Source: Prorocentrum cordatum
Lineage: Eukaryota > Sar > Dinophyceae > Prorocentrales > Prorocentraceae
Direction: 5' to 3'
Length of the DNA: 64,000 nt
NCBI GenBank assembly: GCA_963575745.1
Contig: CAUYUJ010000197.1
Span: 52,944 to 116,943 of the forward strand
A program made the position numbers and the translations under genes. Under the pieces are notes generated by a model. The model ran no database searches and was not told the DNA's origin. It worked only from the letters and a program-made list of their open reading frames with translations. Below, piece after piece: positions 1-11,513 of the stretch (position 1 is the first letter of the stretch; each line of letters starts with the position of its first letter).

Positions 1-130
1 TCTTCAGGGCCCCGACTGTAGTGCAAAGGCGCCGAGCGCGCCACCTGTCTGTGTCGACGACGCCTCGGCAGCACATTGGCGACGCATCGGCCACTCGAGG
101 TCGACGCATCCCACCCATACGCTTAGTTTG

Positions 131-320
131 TAGTAGCAAGCAACGACATAAAAGCGTAAGCTTTCGGAGGACCAGGTGGATTGACTGGGTGCGTGCTGGA
201 CACCCCCTCCTCGGCGCTCCAGGGCGGAGCCGAAGGCGCCGCCAAGGCGCTCCAGCGCCGATCCGAGAAATCTGCACGGACTCCCGCAAGTTCATAACTT
301 ATGTCATTGTTTGTGCCTCG
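131..320. mobile_element. Fam-E short inverted-repeat element, degenerate copy
   Basis: The left part (CAACGACATAAAAG) and right part (CTTATGTCATTGTTTGTG) are roughly inverted. The segment GATCCGAGAAATC near the right end matches the better preserved copy at 34491-34682. The centre is rich in GGCGCTCC/GGCGCC palindromes. No coding sequence is visible. Confidence 0.6.
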
Positions 321-360
321 ATGGCCCCGGGCCATCGCTGCCCCTCAACACAGCCTATAG

Positions 361-482
361 CATCGCTCGGACGTGTGCATTTTTCCTTCGGCGAGGACCA
401 TCGAGGAGCATCCTGGATCATTTCGCGAAAAACCCACGCACGAAACCGAAAAAAAGCACAGGGAATGGACGTCCGAGCGATG
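361..482. mobile_element. Fam-D MITE-like element, copy 1
   Basis: This 122-bp unit begins CATCGCTCGGACG and ends with its inverse CGTCCGAGCGATG. Near-identical internal sequence recurs at 1780-1901 and 27463-27582, for example CATTTTTCCTTCGGCGAGG and ACGCACGAAACCGAAAAAA. It has no coding capacity. Three dispersed copies with matching ends are what a non-autonomous DNA element would leave. I see no clear target-site duplication. Confidence 0.75.
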
Positions 483-1779
483 GCCAGACAGGGCGCGCTG
501 AGCGTGCCTGGTGCTGCCGGCGCTCCAGCTCCGCACCGGGCGTGCCGGGTGCAACGCTCGTGCCGCGTGCTCCGGGCGCTGCGGGCGTGCCGCGTGCGGC
601 GTGCGGCGTGCGCGCCGCGCGCGCGCGGAGGGCGGCCCGCGCCTGCCTCGGGCAGTGCGCAGAGTCCCCTGCCATCCCAGACGAATTTCCCCCGGTGAAG
701 TCATGGCGCGGCATTGGTTCTGGTCTGAGTGCGCGTGTGCGTCCTCGCTCGCTTGGCACCGGATTCTGACAGGAGCGATGGGCTACCACACACGCATGAT
801 AAGCCCGCTGATGCATCTGCCGAACACCGTGCTGTGCGATGAAGAGGTGCCCGCACAGGGTTAACATATTGTGAGCCCACTCCCTTGCCCATTGCTTGGT
901 TCATTGCGCACGCAGACACCGCGGCGCAAGCGGCACTAGCGAAAGTGATACTGGCGCGAGATTTGCCGCCACGTGCACAGAGTCTTTTGTCAGGGATGGC
1001 CGGAGGGGGCCCACATGGTGATTCGGGCAGGCGGCTGCTTCAAGTGGAGGAGGGGGGGGTTCTACGGTCGGACCGCGGTATACGATTGAGGTCTGTTCGG
1101 GGATGGTATCCTGATGTTCTTCGTGTGTGTTCGGATGGTCTTTTGCACCCTGGGTAGGGTGCCCTCGGATGCTCTGTGTGTTCTGGGCGGCGGAAGGTAT
1201 CGTGTTCTTGAGGGATGCTCTTCTGTCCTATGCTCGACTGTACTCATTATCCAGTGGCAGGTGTAGAAGGATGCTGGAGGAGGAAGGGTCAGGGGCAAGG
1301 GGCAGTCGAGGCGCACGTCGGGCGAGGGGCAAGAGGAGGACTGTTGGGCAGGATCACCTGAATAGTCTGCTCTCCAAACATGGCACCGCCGTCTCGTCAG
1401 CGAGACACCTCCGCGAGGCCTCAGACGAGGCCTCCTCCCCTCATCCGTCCCTTCTCCCCCCTTTGTTCCTGCTCCATCTCCTTTCCCTTCTCCTCTTCCC
1501 TCCCTCCTCATCCGCCGTCCCCTCCTCGTGCGCATGTCTTCTCTCCAGCTCTTCAATGGCGAGGGGCGCGCGCGTGACATATTCGAGAAGGCGCCATAGC
1601 CACCCTTCTTAGTGCGGCCATGGCATAGCCGTCCTGTCTCTCCCGAATCGTAGTTCCTCCACCCGTCTCCCACAGCTGCTGCTTCTTCTGGTGTCGTCCC
1701 TGATCCTGTTGTCGTCGTGCCTCCTCCCGCTTCTCAGCAGCGCGTGTTGTTTTCTTGGCTCGCGGCCAGCTTTCTTCGA
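483..1779. other. No gene recognised
   Basis: GC-rich DNA with overlapping open frames on both strands, none resembling a known family. The stretch at 560-660 is almost pure GC with GCGTGCGGCGTG-type slippage. The stretch 1430-1545 is CT-rich. Confidence 0.6.
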
Positions 1780-1901
1780 CGCTCCCTCGGACGTGTGCAT
1801 TTTTCCTTCGGCGAGGGCCATCGAGGAGCATCCTTGATCATTTGGCGAAGAAACCACGCACGAAACCGAAAAAAACACAGGGAATGGACGTCCGAGCGAT
1901 G
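1780..1901. mobile_element. Fam-D MITE-like element, copy 2
   Basis: Closely matches copy 1 over its whole length (TCGGACGTGTGCATTTTTCC ... AATGGACGTCCGAGCGATGG). The left terminal repeat is damaged: GACGCTCCC replaces CATCGCTC. Confidence 0.75.
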
Positions 1902-1984
1902 GCGAGGTGCTGCTCACAGTGGAAGAAGCACCAAGCCCCCCCCCCCCGCGGAACCCGACGCGGAGGAAGCGTGGCGCGCGCTTC

Positions 1985-2172
1985 CTGCCTGACTCCTCCC
2001 TCCTCCCTCCTCCCTCCTCCCTCCTCCCTCCTCCCTCCCTCCCTCCTCCCTCCTCCCTCCTCCCTCCTCCCTCCTCCCTCCTCCCCCCTCCCTCCTCCCT
2101 CCTCCCTCCTCCCCCCTCCCTCCTCCCGCCTCCCTCCTCCCTCCTCTCTCCTCCCTCCTCCCTCCCGTCCTC
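1985..2172. repeat. (CCTCCCT/TCC)n array
   Basis: About 190 bp of CCTCCCTCCTCC simple sequence. It opens several reading frames on both strands (Ser/Leu/Pro or Gly/Glu/Arg runs) that should not be taken as proteins. Confidence 0.95.
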
Positions 2173-2954
2173 CTGAATGTATGAGTCTACGCCGTGGCTC
2201 GCCTCGCCGTCCGATGTCGGGGTATAGCCCTCTTGAAGGGCAGCGGATGGTCTCCCTTTGGTTGCTTTCTCTCGTTCTTCCTCTCCTGGATCGTCCTTTC
2301 CTCCCTTGTCCGCCCTCGCCTTGCTGGCCAGTGTCGCTCCTCCTCCTCCTGCACGCGCATCCCGCCGCGCCGGTCGCCGTGGAGCGCGGCGCTGGCCGTG
2401 GCGCCGCCCAGAGGGGGAAGCAGGCGCTCTTCCGCTGCGCCGGGAGGCTCGGCTCCCGCCCCCTCGGGTGCCTCGGGGGCCGCCGGGCGGCGCCCAGCGG
2501 AGGCGCGTTTGCCCCTCGAGGTTGCAAGGCATGGAAGCGTCGCTGCTCGTGCCCCCCCCCTCACCCTCGCGGCCCCCGTCCCTCTGCCTCCGCCTCGTCC
2601 TCCCCGCTCCCTGGGAGGAGGGGCGCAGGCGCTTCCGACATCATCTTCCCGCCAAGCTCCAAAGAGGGTGGCCTGCCTTTTTCTGCGCTCGTTCTGCCTG
2701 TCTGCCTGTTCGTCTCGCTCTCTCTCTTTCTCTCTCTCTCTCTCTATCCTGCCGTCTCTCTTTTTCTCTCTGGGGGTGTGTTGTGAACTGCTTATCCCCA
2801 ACATCCGGGGGGGCGTATGTAGGGGAGGACGGGGGAGGAAGGCTGAGGGGGGGAAGTGAGACGGGATGGAAGTGAGTAGAAGGGGGAGAAGGCGGAGAAA
2901 GGGAGATAAGAATGGGTAGCGGCAGGAGGAGGGAAGGGAGGACCGTCTGGAGGA
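2173..2954. other. No gene recognised; CT-rich tract
   Basis: GC-rich sequence without a recognisable family. A pyrimidine run (TCTCTCTC) lies at about 2715-2750. The open frames shift between strands and look random. Confidence 0.55.
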
Positions 2955-3110
2955 TGAAGATGCGGAAGAGGAGGAGGAGGAGGAGGAGGAGGAGGAGGAG
3001 GAGGAGGAGGAGCAGCAGCAGGAGGAGGAGGAGGAGGAGTGGGAAGATGCGGGTTTTGGAGGAGGAGGAGGAGGAGGAGGGGGAGGTTTGGGATTATTTG
3101 GGGCAGGAGA
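2955..3110. repeat. (GGA)n array with CAG interruption
   Basis: Two GGA blocks separated by a short AGCAGCAGCAG segment at about 3011-3020. Degenerate GGA-rich sequence continues to about 3430. Confidence 0.93.
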
Positions 3111-3538
3111 ACGCGGATATGGAGAAAGAGGAGGATCAGGAGGAAGTGCCGGTGTGGGACGGAGAGGGATGGGGGGTGCGGAACGGGGAGGATGAGGGGG
3201 GCGCATGGGGAGCATTAGGCTGTGAGGGAGGAGGTCGGATCAGGGGGTGCAGCGGGTGGCGACGATCAGAAGGGGGAGGGGAGGGGAGGTGGAGCAAGCG
3301 CACTGGGAGGGTGGCGTGGCCGTGGCGAGGGTGGGGGGGATGGCCACGACCAGAAGGGTGAGGATCAGGAGGAGGATGGCGAGGGGGAGGGGGTCGAGGA
3401 GCGGGCGGAGGAAGGGGACGCGGAGGAGGAGGAGGACATGTTGTGTCTGTTGTGGATGCGTTTGCGGACGGCTGCGAGGCGGCGCGCGCAGGCCCTTGGG
3501 AAAGCAGGCCGGAGGATGCCTCGGAGACTGATGACCTG

Positions 3539-3717
3539 CTACAGTCAACGCGCCTAGTGAGGACGCCGCGCCTTCATCTAGGGTACCCTTGTGTCCATGC
3601 CTCTGAGGCACGTCCTTGCCATTATCACTGGTCGCCCGCCGCCCACAAAATCCCAACTTCGGCCTCCAAGGGTCTTGCGTCCTTACCATCCGTCCTTAAT
3701 ACACGTTTTGACTGTAG
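3539..3717. mobile_element. Fam-C MITE-like element, copy 1
   Basis: Begins CTACAGTCAACGCG and ends TTTTGACTGTAG, matching in length (179 bp) and internal motifs (AGGGTACCCTTG, CGCCGCCCACAAAATCCCAA, CAAGGGTCTTGCGTCC) the copies at 23721-23890 and 37406-37584. It has no coding capacity. The ends have drifted from the 31-bp inverted repeat still seen at 37406. Confidence 0.8.
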
Positions 3718-3874
3718 TCCTGCAGCGCCGTGACGAAAGGCCACGCCGGCTGAGGAGAGCCAGGTAGACGCCTCGAGCTGTATTACCTATATACGACCAC
3801 GCCTCGGGTGGTAGGGAGGTTTAGGGGGGAGCGGAGCACCCACTGACCACAGCTGCGATGACCTGTGCTGGCGA

Positions 3875-4170
3875 TGGGATAGCGCCATCGATCCCACGAA
3901 TTTCACAATCGATCTCACCATCGATCTCTCCATCGCTCTCGGTATCGATCGCACTATCGATCTCCCGATCGACTTCACGGTCGATCTCACCATGGATCTC
4001 ATCAGAGTTCTCACTACCGACCTCCCAAGAAATCTCACGAGCCACCATCGTGACACCACGATGGGGCACCCCCAGCCACGGCGGGGCACCCACAGCCACA
4101 GATATGTTGTGATCGATATCGTTATCGATCTCACTCTCGATCTCGATAGCATTACCTATACGATCACCCT
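3875..4170. repeat. 12-bp CGATCTCACTAT-type satellite, block 1
   Basis: A degenerate 12-bp repeat of the form ATCGATCTCACT with many ATCGAT and GATC sites. Because 12 is a multiple of 3, all frames stay open and give periodic Ser/Arg/His or Ile/Asp peptides that have no coding value. Confidence 0.93.
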
Positions 4171-4377
4171 GCGGGTGATAAGGAGGTTGGGGGAGGAGGG
4201 GGGCCAGCAATGGGCAACAGTGGTGATTGTTGCGTTGCCGCTCGCTCTTGGGAGCCTTGGTGTCGAGTTGTTTACGTCATCATTCGCTCTTGGGCGCCTT
4301 GGTATTATTCTCCCCCCCCTGGGAACCAACGAAATCCCTGGATGGTAAGAGAGTTGAGGGGGGGAGGACCCAACGTC

Positions 4378-4865
4378 TCACTCAATCGATCTCACAATGG
4401 ACCCCACTATCGCTTTCACAATCGATCTCACTCGATCGATCACACTATCGATCTCACTCGATCGATTTCACTATCGATCTCACTATCGATCCCACTCAAT
4501 CGATGTCACTATCGACCTCTCTATCGATCTCACAAGCGATGTCGTTATCGATCTCACGATCGATCTCACCATCGATCTCACTATCGATCTCTCTATCGAT
4601 GGGACCATTAATCCCACTATCGATCTCACTCGATCGATCTCACAATCGATCTCACTCGATCGATTTCACTGTCGATCTCACTCTGGATCTCGCTATCGAT
4701 CCCACTAACGATCTCCCTATCGATATCACTCGACCTCACAATCGATATCACTATCGATCTCACTATCGATCTCACTATCGATCTCACGATCGATCTCACT
4801 ATCGGTCTCACGATCGATCTCACTATCGATCTCACAATCGATTTCGTCATCGGTCTCACTATCGT
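4378..4865. repeat. 12-bp CGATCTCACTAT-type satellite, block 2
   Basis: About 490 bp of the same 12-bp unit, more regular than block 1. It is separated from block 1 by about 200 bp of non-satellite DNA. The same unit reappears at 15540-15785 and inside the composite repeat at 5190-5720. Confidence 0.95.
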
Positions 4866-5036
4866 TTTCGCACCAGCGGGACACCGGGACACCGGCGGGA
4901 CACCGGCGGGACACCGCGCGCCACCGCTTGCCAGAGGGAGAATCATTTGGTCCGGCTGGGGCCCAGCCACAAGCGGGACACCGGCGGGACACCGGCGGGA
5001 CACCGCGCGCCACCGCTTGCCGGAGGGGGATTCATT
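4866..5036. repeat. Duplicated CGGCGGGACACC array
   Basis: Tandem CGGCGGGACACC (12 bp) units end in GCGCGCCACCGCTTGCC followed by a unique tail containing TTCATTTGGTC or TCATTTGGTCC. The whole module is duplicated with a spacing of about 89 bp. Low-copy GC-rich sequence follows to about 5165. Confidence 0.88.
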
Positions 5037-5189
5037 TGGTCTGGCCGCTCCTCAGCCGCAGGAGACTTTCCTTTCGCCCGCCCACGCAGCTTCGCCTTGC
5101 CCGCACGCACGGCACGTACGAACACGAAACCGAAACCGATTTCCCGGTGGGGGGCTCTCCGTTCCACTTCGATCTCACCCCCCAACCCC

Positions 5190-5725
5190 CGGTGGATCTC
5201 GCGATCGATCCCACTATTGACCTCACGATCGATCTCTCGATCTCACGATCAAGATCGATCACGCAATCGATCCCAGTATGGATCTCGCGATCGATCTCAA
5301 AACTGATCTCACGAGCTGCCATCGAGACACTACGGCGGGACACCTCGAGCCACCGTCGGGACACCCCGCGCCTCCGACGGGGCACCCCCGCACCACCGAC
5401 GGGGCAACCCGGGATCGATCTCACGATCACGATCGATCGCGCAATCGATTTCACTATGGATCTCAAGATCGATCTCACAGTTGATCCCACGAGCTACCAT
5501 CGAGACACCACGGCGGGACATCCAGAGCCACCGTCGGGACACCCCGCGCCTCCGACGGGGCACCCCGCGCCACCAACGGGGCACCCCCGCGCCACCGACG
5601 GGGCAACCCGGGATCGATCTCACGATCACGATCGATCAGGCAATCGATTCCACTATGGATCTCACGATCGATCTGACAGCAGATCTCACGAGCTACCATC
5701 GAGACACCACGGCGGGACACCCGGA
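5190..5725. repeat. 178/199-bp higher-order tandem repeat
   Basis: A module containing GAGCTACCATCGAGACACC, then GGGACACC/GACGGGGCACCCC subrepeats, then CGATCTCACGATC subrepeats starts at 5313, 5491 and 5690. The 178 versus 199-bp spacing differs by about one 20-bp GACGGGGCACC subunit. It is a hybrid of the two neighbouring satellites. Confidence 0.88.
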
Positions 5726-5760
5726 GCCACCGTCGGGACACCCTGCGCAGCCGCGCCTGT

Positions 5761-6318
5761 GTGCCAGACGACAGGGCCTTTGGCGGCGGGTGCGGCCTGG
5801 CAGCCTTGCGGATGCCATCGCTGGCACGCACAAGCAGCGCCTGGCAGTCCGCCACCGGGATGCCCAACGAAGGCGCAGGCGACCCGCTCGTCGGAGACGC
5901 CGACGATGTCAGCCTGGCCCAGCTCGCAGGACACGACAAGTGGTCGAAGGTGTCGACCTTGCTTGGGGAGATCGGCACCCAGATGCGCATCCACAGGGAG
6001 AAGACGAACGTATCCACAGTAGAGGCCCATGCCAAGAAGCACCCTGCTTGCCTCCAGGGTGCCCTGGGTTTCTTGGGTTTCGATGGTTTTGCTATGGAGA
6101 GCGTGTCGCTCCCACACCAAGAATCCATGGACGTCCTGGGGTCTCAGGGTTGGGTTTCTTGTGGAAGGTTTCTTGTGGTCGGGCGTCCACTGCAGCCAGC
6201 GCACGCGCAGGGCAACCGCAGTTCGCCGTCACCCTGCGGTCGCAGCGAGGCGACCATCCACGGGGCCAGCGGCGGGGCCTGGGCGCGAGCGGAATCTATC
6301 GAGCCCAGGGTGGCTTGA
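5761..6318 (+). CDS. Possible coding fragment, unrecognised
   Basis: I do not recognise a family. After the satellite, the plus-strand frame from 5761 gives about 110 residues of ordinary mixed composition, including DDVSLAQLAGHDKWSKVSTL and GEIGTQMRIHREKTNVSTV. This differs sharply from the low-complexity frames around it. The open frame starts at the satellite edge, so no true start is visible. The region after about 6050 reads GFLGFDGF and may already be non-coding. The opposite strand is also open across 5686-6204 with Cys/Gly-rich sequence, so even the strand is uncertain. It could be an exon, an ancient retrotransposon piece or chance. Confidence 0.25.
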   Translation: MPDDRAFGGGCGLAALRMPSLARTSSAWQSATGMPNEGAGDPLVGDADDVSLAQLAGHDKWSKVSTLLGEIGTQMRIHREKTNVSTVEAHAKKHPACLQGALGFLGFDGFAMESVSLPHQESMDVLGSQGWVSCGRFLVVGRPLQPAHAQGNRSSPSPCGRSEATIHGASGGAWARAESIEPRVA

Positions 6319-6600
6319 GCGGAGGATGAGGAGGAGGAATTAGGAATGGCCGGAGGAGTGAGACGACGATGAGTAGATGGAGGAGGCGGATCATAACTAC
6401 GAGGAGGAGTAGAAGGAAGATGGCGACGTGAAGGGGGAGGAGAAGGAGGAGGAGGAGGCGGAGCAGGAGAAGGTGGATCACAACCAGGAGGAACATAAGG
6501 CTTATGACGGTGAGTGGGAGGGGATGGACAGGAGGAGGAGTAGGAGGAAGATGAGGAGGAGGAGGAGGAGGAGGGGACGGAGGGGCAGGTGGGGGAGAGT
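6319..6600. repeat. Degenerate GGA-rich tract
   Basis: Irregular GGA/GAAGGA sequence without a clean period. No gene is recognised. Confidence 0.7.
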
Positions 6601-6875
6601 GACAAGAAAGGGGGGACGTGGAGTATGTGGCCCACGGTTCGCGGCAAGCACAATTGCACGCGCGCGCTGGATGTTGCATCGATGTTTCCAGATTTGAGTG
6701 CGTGCGCACGCGCGTGCGTTCACGTCCGAGACGGAGGGTGTGTCACGGGGCCAGGCAAAGTAATTGCACGCGGGAGTGTGCGGGGTGCATGCGGAAGTGG
6801 TTCCTTCGGATCCTTCTCCCTAGCCCTTTCAGGGCACACGTTGGCTGCAGCCACCAATTCGACCAGCCCGTTGCG

Positions 6876-6960
6876 ACCTCCCCCTCCTCCTCCTCCTCCT
6901 CCCCCTCCTCCTCCTCCTCCTCCTCCTTCTCCTCCTCCTCCTCCTCCTCCTCCTTCTCTT
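6876..6960. repeat. (TCC)n array
   Basis: CCTCCTCCTCC run of about 85 bp. Flanking DNA to 7400 shows no recognisable gene. Confidence 0.95.
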
Positions 6961-7400
6961 CAGACTGGGTCCCGGGCGACCCCCCCGCTGTCTCGCCCGT
7001 GGGCCCTCTCGCCCGTGGGCCCGCCGTGCTTGGTTCCTCCTAGGGTGGGCCCGCCCGAGCGCAGCCGGGAGGACCTTGCATCTTGCTGCCGGTTGCCAGC
7101 GCGAGTGGCAGACACGAGCGTGGCGAGGGCGACAGGAGGAGAGGATGTTGAGCTTAACGGGGTGTGAACACGACCCAGCCACATTACGCATCCCGACGGC
7201 CCTGGCACTGGATAGTAGGATACAAGTGCAGTGCGTCGTGAATCATGTTCCGAAGCGATGGCTCTCATGTGTGTAACCTGCTGGAGGCATGGTGAGAGAT
7301 TCGGGCAGGATTCTCAGAGATAGTATTTACATACAGGGCACAAGCTAGAGCAACATGAGAAACATACATAACACATTCCAGCGTGCGACCGAAAAGGAGG

Positions 7401-8195
7401 CCTGACCATGGCCCCCACAGTCACGGATAAGAGTGAGGGCGCGGGGGGGAGAGTCGTCGGCAGTCTGCGAGGTTCGAAAGGAAATTTGATGAAGCCCGCC
7501 GCAGGCGCCGATGATCAGTCAACGCAATGTGGGTGAGTCTCGGGCGGGTCGCGGTTGGGTCGCTGGTGGGTCGTGGGTGGGTCGCGGGTGGGTCTCGGGT
7601 GATTTGCGGGCGCATCGCGGGTGTGTGGAGGGACGGTCGCGGGCGAGGTTGACGACAGCAACACAGCAGCAAGAGTCCGCACCGCGGATCCCCCCTTCAG
7701 CCACGCACACAGGGACAGCGTAAAGCCGATCGACCCCTTCACTCGGACTATTGTAAAGCATGCGTTTGTGTACATCAACATGTGTATGCCATGGCCCCCG
7801 TAGTTGCGGTTGAGAGTGAGGGGGCGGGGGGGGAGTGTCGTCGGCAGTCTCTGAGCCTCGACAAGACATCTGATGTAGACCGCCGAAGGCGCCGATTTTT
7901 CCGCATAATGCAGCGAGCCCGCCGCAGGTGTTGATTTTTGGTCAACGCAGCATTTGTGACACACGGGTGGGTTGCGGGTGGGTTGATGGCGGGTAGTTGT
8001 TGGGTCGTGGTTGGGTCGCGGGTGGGCCGTGGGTGGGTCTCGGGTGAGTCGCGGGCGCATCGCGGGTGGGTGGAGGGCCGGTCGTGGACGAGAACGACGA
8101 CAGCAACACACCAGCAGCACGAATCCGCGCCGCCGCTCCCCCCTTGAGCCACGCGCCCAGGGACGGTGCAAAACCTTTCGGCACCCGTCAGACTG
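7401..8195 (-). repeat. Fam-K tandem dimer, about 383-bp unit
   Basis: Two head-to-tail units start with CCATGGCCCCC at 7406 and 7789. Each continues with GAGAGTGAGGG(C/G)GCGGGG, a conserved GCCCGCCGCAGGCGCCGAT-like segment, a GTGGGTCGCG-type 10-bp array (about 7530-7625 and 7965-8080), and a tail with CAGCAACACA. The inverse arrangement occurs at 18225-18715, so this is a dispersed family that is locally duplicated here. Confidence 0.85.
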
Positions 8196-8334
8196 ATAGA
8201 CATAGCGGGAGATATTTCCCCCCACGATGCTTGCACTGAGGGCTTCTCAATTGGGTGTATGTGCCAGTGAGAGACCGTACCCTGTATATATAGACTTACG
8301 GCATATTGAAAACGAGCTTGTACGTAAACGTATC

Positions 8335-8450
8335 AGAGTGAGGGGACCGAATCGTCTTACACGATCCCTGGGTGCGTGGGTGAAAGGGGATTAAGTTGCC
8401 CGGGTTATGCTTGTTTGTTGTTTGTTGCGGTTGTGCTCACACCCGGACAA
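8335..8450 (+). repeat. Fam-K partial copy
   Basis: AGAGTGAGGGGACCGAATCG, TCCCTGGGTGCGTGG and TGCTTGTTTGTTGTTTG match 18230-18335 in the same orientation. The CGCGACCC array is absent. Confidence 0.7.
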
Positions 8451-10464
8451 AATTATCGTTGGTCCTTCTTGTGACTTGCGTGTATCTGTTTCTGATTGAA
8501 ATGCCCCTTCCCCAGTCTCGGACTTGGTATCTTACCAGTCAAAGTCTTGGATCCCCTAACTATTCGGTCGGCCCCCGGTTTACAACAACAGCGGCTATTT
8601 TCCCCAGATTCGCGCTCTCGCGTCGGACTTCGTCGCAACTCATGCAGGCGCCGAGCCCTCGACACTCAGGAATCACGCCTTCGTTCTGGACTTCCTCACG
8701 ATTTCCTTGGAGATCGTGCCATCGCTAGAGGCATCTCGAGCTTCCTGCAGGGCTGACGCTTCAGCGACCCGCCCGGTCAACACGGCCGTGACGGCCCGCC
8801 CGGCCGACCCGTCCGTCTGGTGTTGCCGCCTGTTTTCCTGCCCTCGGCCCTCCTCCTCCTAGTCTCTCTCGTGCTCCATTCCTCTCCCCCCCCTTTGCCC
8901 CTTCCCCCCATCCCACCCTTCCCGCACTCCACTCCTCGTCACGACATTTTGGTTCCTGTCTCCCTCCTCCTCCTGTTTTCGGGGCTGCGCCGACTGCACG
9001 CGACAGGTAAGGAAGACAAACCACCAGACCACGGTGGTACGATCGAAGGCGAAGAGGGCGGGTACCGAGGGCTTGGGATATACATGCCGCTTGTCACGCG
9101 AGTAGATGAGAGCGAACAGTCTTAAAGTGATTCAACGTTCATTCCTGAAGACTAATGATTGTTGATCCTCCCGTCTGCTGCGCATTGTGTTTGTTAATTG
9201 AAGGACCTCTCCCAGGGCTCGCACCCTGTTTCTCTTTATGGGGAGACGTCTTGAGTCTCCAGAGTGTGTCGTTGGCCCCCTAGGCGCGCGACACGCGCGC
9301 GTGGTTCTAGTATAGATGTATATATAAATACAGATACACGCATGTGTATATACATATACGTTATAGCTAAGGAGCGCGATAGAGATAGAGAGAGCAAGGG
9401 AGAGCAAAAGAGATAGAGAGAGAGAGAGAGGAAGAGGGAGAGAAGACGATGCTGGAGTTACGCTGGAGACCAGAGTCGTGCAAGTCAGAGCCAGGCTGGA
9501 TAAGGTGAAGAACAAGCTCGGGCGTGGCCATGACGACCGACTGCTTTCGCGCGGTCATGATGACCGACACGACCGGCAGCTTTCGCCAGGGTCAGGGGAG
9601 GAGGAAGCTAGGGGAGCGAATGGTGTCGGTGGTTCTTTTTGCATCGAACGGCGTCCGTCCTCTGTCCCGGGAGGCGGATAGGGGGCACTTGCCCTATCGC
9701 CTGCTTTACCCGCCGCGCCGCCCCGACTCAGCTCCATCGTCCCCGCCCTCTTCCACGTTCCAGCCCAAAGGTAGCCGAGCGCTTGTCCGGAGGGCCGCGC
9801 GAGAAAGCGCCGCAGGAGGAAGACCTTTCGGGCAGGCCTACCCCTGAGACATCTCTCTATCAGAGCGTTCCCTGCGGGCGCTTTCGGGAGAGGGGGGCGA
9901 AAACACCGGCAGGAGCGCAGGATGGCGTGGACAAGCCCAACTGGGCCCCCCTTGGGCTCCGAAGTTGCGCGAAAGGAAAGGTACACCTTTTCTCCTCCGC
10001 TTCCTCCTCCTCCTCCTCCTCCCGGTTTTAGTTCCCACCCCGCTCGGCGGCACCCGTTCTTTTCGGCAGCCTTTCGACAGACCCCTCACTTCGAGTTGCT
10101 CTCTCCTAGCTCCCCAGAGCGCTCTGGAAAGGCCGCGGCGCACGATGCTTCCTCTGGCCTGGCTGACTCTCAGAGGATCCAACTTTTGCCCCTGGCCGAT
10201 TTCATGACCATCACGATTGCGCCCCAGGAGCCCACGAGAAAGCGCCACAAGAGGGGTGCTCTCCTCCTCCCAGTCAGCAGAAGGCCGCCGCTTCCCGCTG
10301 CCGACTCCGCCTTCCATGGTTTCTGTGCCCTCTGTCTCAAGACTTGTGGGTTGGGGTGGATGAAAAGGAGGAAAGGCATAGCGATGAGACTTAGGATGAG
10401 ATCGAGCAGCAGCAGGCGGATGGGCAGAGCGAGGAGGACGAACATCACACGACGGAGGAGAAGG
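8451..10464. other. No gene recognised; AT- and AG-rich patches
   Basis: No family is recognised. 9305-9363 is AT-rich with TATATA motifs, 9395-9435 is (AG)n, and 9990-10020 is a short TCC run. Degenerate GGA leads into the composite repeat from about 10430. Confidence 0.5.
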
Positions 10465-11400
10465 AAGAGGAGGAGGAGGAGGACCAGTGTAAACCCAAGG
10501 CTCGTCAATGATGTTGGGGGACACCCTCCCTCCAAGCTCCTTCTCCATAGGCCCCGTACAAGAGTTTGCTTTCACTGAAGGAAGTGCCCCGTTGGGAGAC
10601 AACCGTTTGAACAATATTTCAGCAGGGCTGCAACGCTACGAGTCAACTTTCCTGATGCGTCTTGACGGCCCTGGATCGTGCCAGAACACCATTCCTGGGA
10701 CTTCAACACCGTGAATCAACGTAACTGTTGCGCCCTGACATCCCTGAATCGCTCGAGAACGCCATTCCTAGAAGCTCACCGTGAGAATTAGTGCAATTCT
10801 TGCAATTTCTTTACGAATGTGCGCGGCGCTGAGGCGAGAGGCACATCTTGACAAGGAGCTGCCTACAATCCGTGAGACTCTTGCAATATGTGTGGAAATG
10901 ACTGTTGGTGGCTCTAAGGCCAGAACCACAGTTTGAAAAGGAACCGCCCTCAGTCTGTGAAGCTCTAGTCGATGTTTACAACGAATGTGCGCCCGCTCTC
11001 ACTCGTGATGCTCTTGCAAAGTTATAGACGACTGCGCCTGGCGCTAAGGCGGGAGTCACATGTTGGAAGCGGCCCGCCCTCAATCCGCGAAACTCGTGCA
11101 CATGTTTAAACAAATGTGCGCGGCGCCACGGAGAGAGCCACATTTTGGAAGCGACCCGCCGTCCATCTGTGAAACTGTTGCCAGCTTCTAAGCTCCAGGC
11201 TCATAAATGGTGAGAAAGTCTCAGGCGAAACGCCCGGCCCGCCCTTCCGACTGGCTCCAGGGTGGGACAGGGAGGAGTTAACTACGAATGGGGGAGGAGG
11301 AGGAGGACGGGGAGGAGGAGGAGGAGGTGGAGGCGGAGGAGGAGGAGGAGGAGGAGGAGGAGGAGGAGGAGGAGGAGGAGGAGTGGGCGGAGGGTGAAGA
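10465..11400 (+). repeat. Composite Fam-R repeat, copy 1, GGA-bounded
   Basis: The left edge is a GGA run followed by CCAGTGTAAACCCAAGGCTC. Next come TGTTGGGGGACACCCTCCC, GACAACCGTTTGAA, and a CCATTCCTGGGACTTCAACA/GTAACTGTTGCGCCCTGA segment. After these are 4-5 tandem units of about 82 bp built on GAATGTGCGCGGCGCTAAGG plus CGAGAGCCACA. The tail, CAGGCGAAACGCCCGGCCCG, runs into a second GGA array (11286-11390). The same order occurs at 17097-17870 and 47765-48680. Confidence 0.88.
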
Positions 11401-11448
11401 GAAGCAGGGGCTAGGGGAGGCAGCGTGGACCCCCTCAGGTCTCGACTC

Positions 11449-11513
11449 CTTCCCTGGAGCCGGCTTCTCATCCCGAGTCGTTTTTTGACGGCCCCCCAGG
11501 GCGCAGCAAGGGC
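11449..11513 (+). repeat. Fam-B fragment
   Basis: GAGTCGTTTTTTGACGGCCC and the neighbouring CTTCCCTGGAGCCGG match the core of the full-length copies at 55786-55971 and 61421-61604. The ends are missing. Confidence 0.65.

Noticed and set aside
1-25. GACTGTAG at the window start as the end of a Fam-C element
   Set aside because: Only eight bases agree and the preceding sequence is not Fam-C.
4227-6329. Long plus-strand frames with SHYRSHYR or SIDLTIDL periodic peptides
   Set aside because: The 12-bp satellite keeps every frame open. Periodicity comes from DNA and there is no start or domain.
10800-11130. Regular 82-bp repeats considered as a CRISPR array
   Set aside because: The whole unit is repeated with drift; there are no short identical repeats separated by unique spacers, and the genome is eukaryotic.
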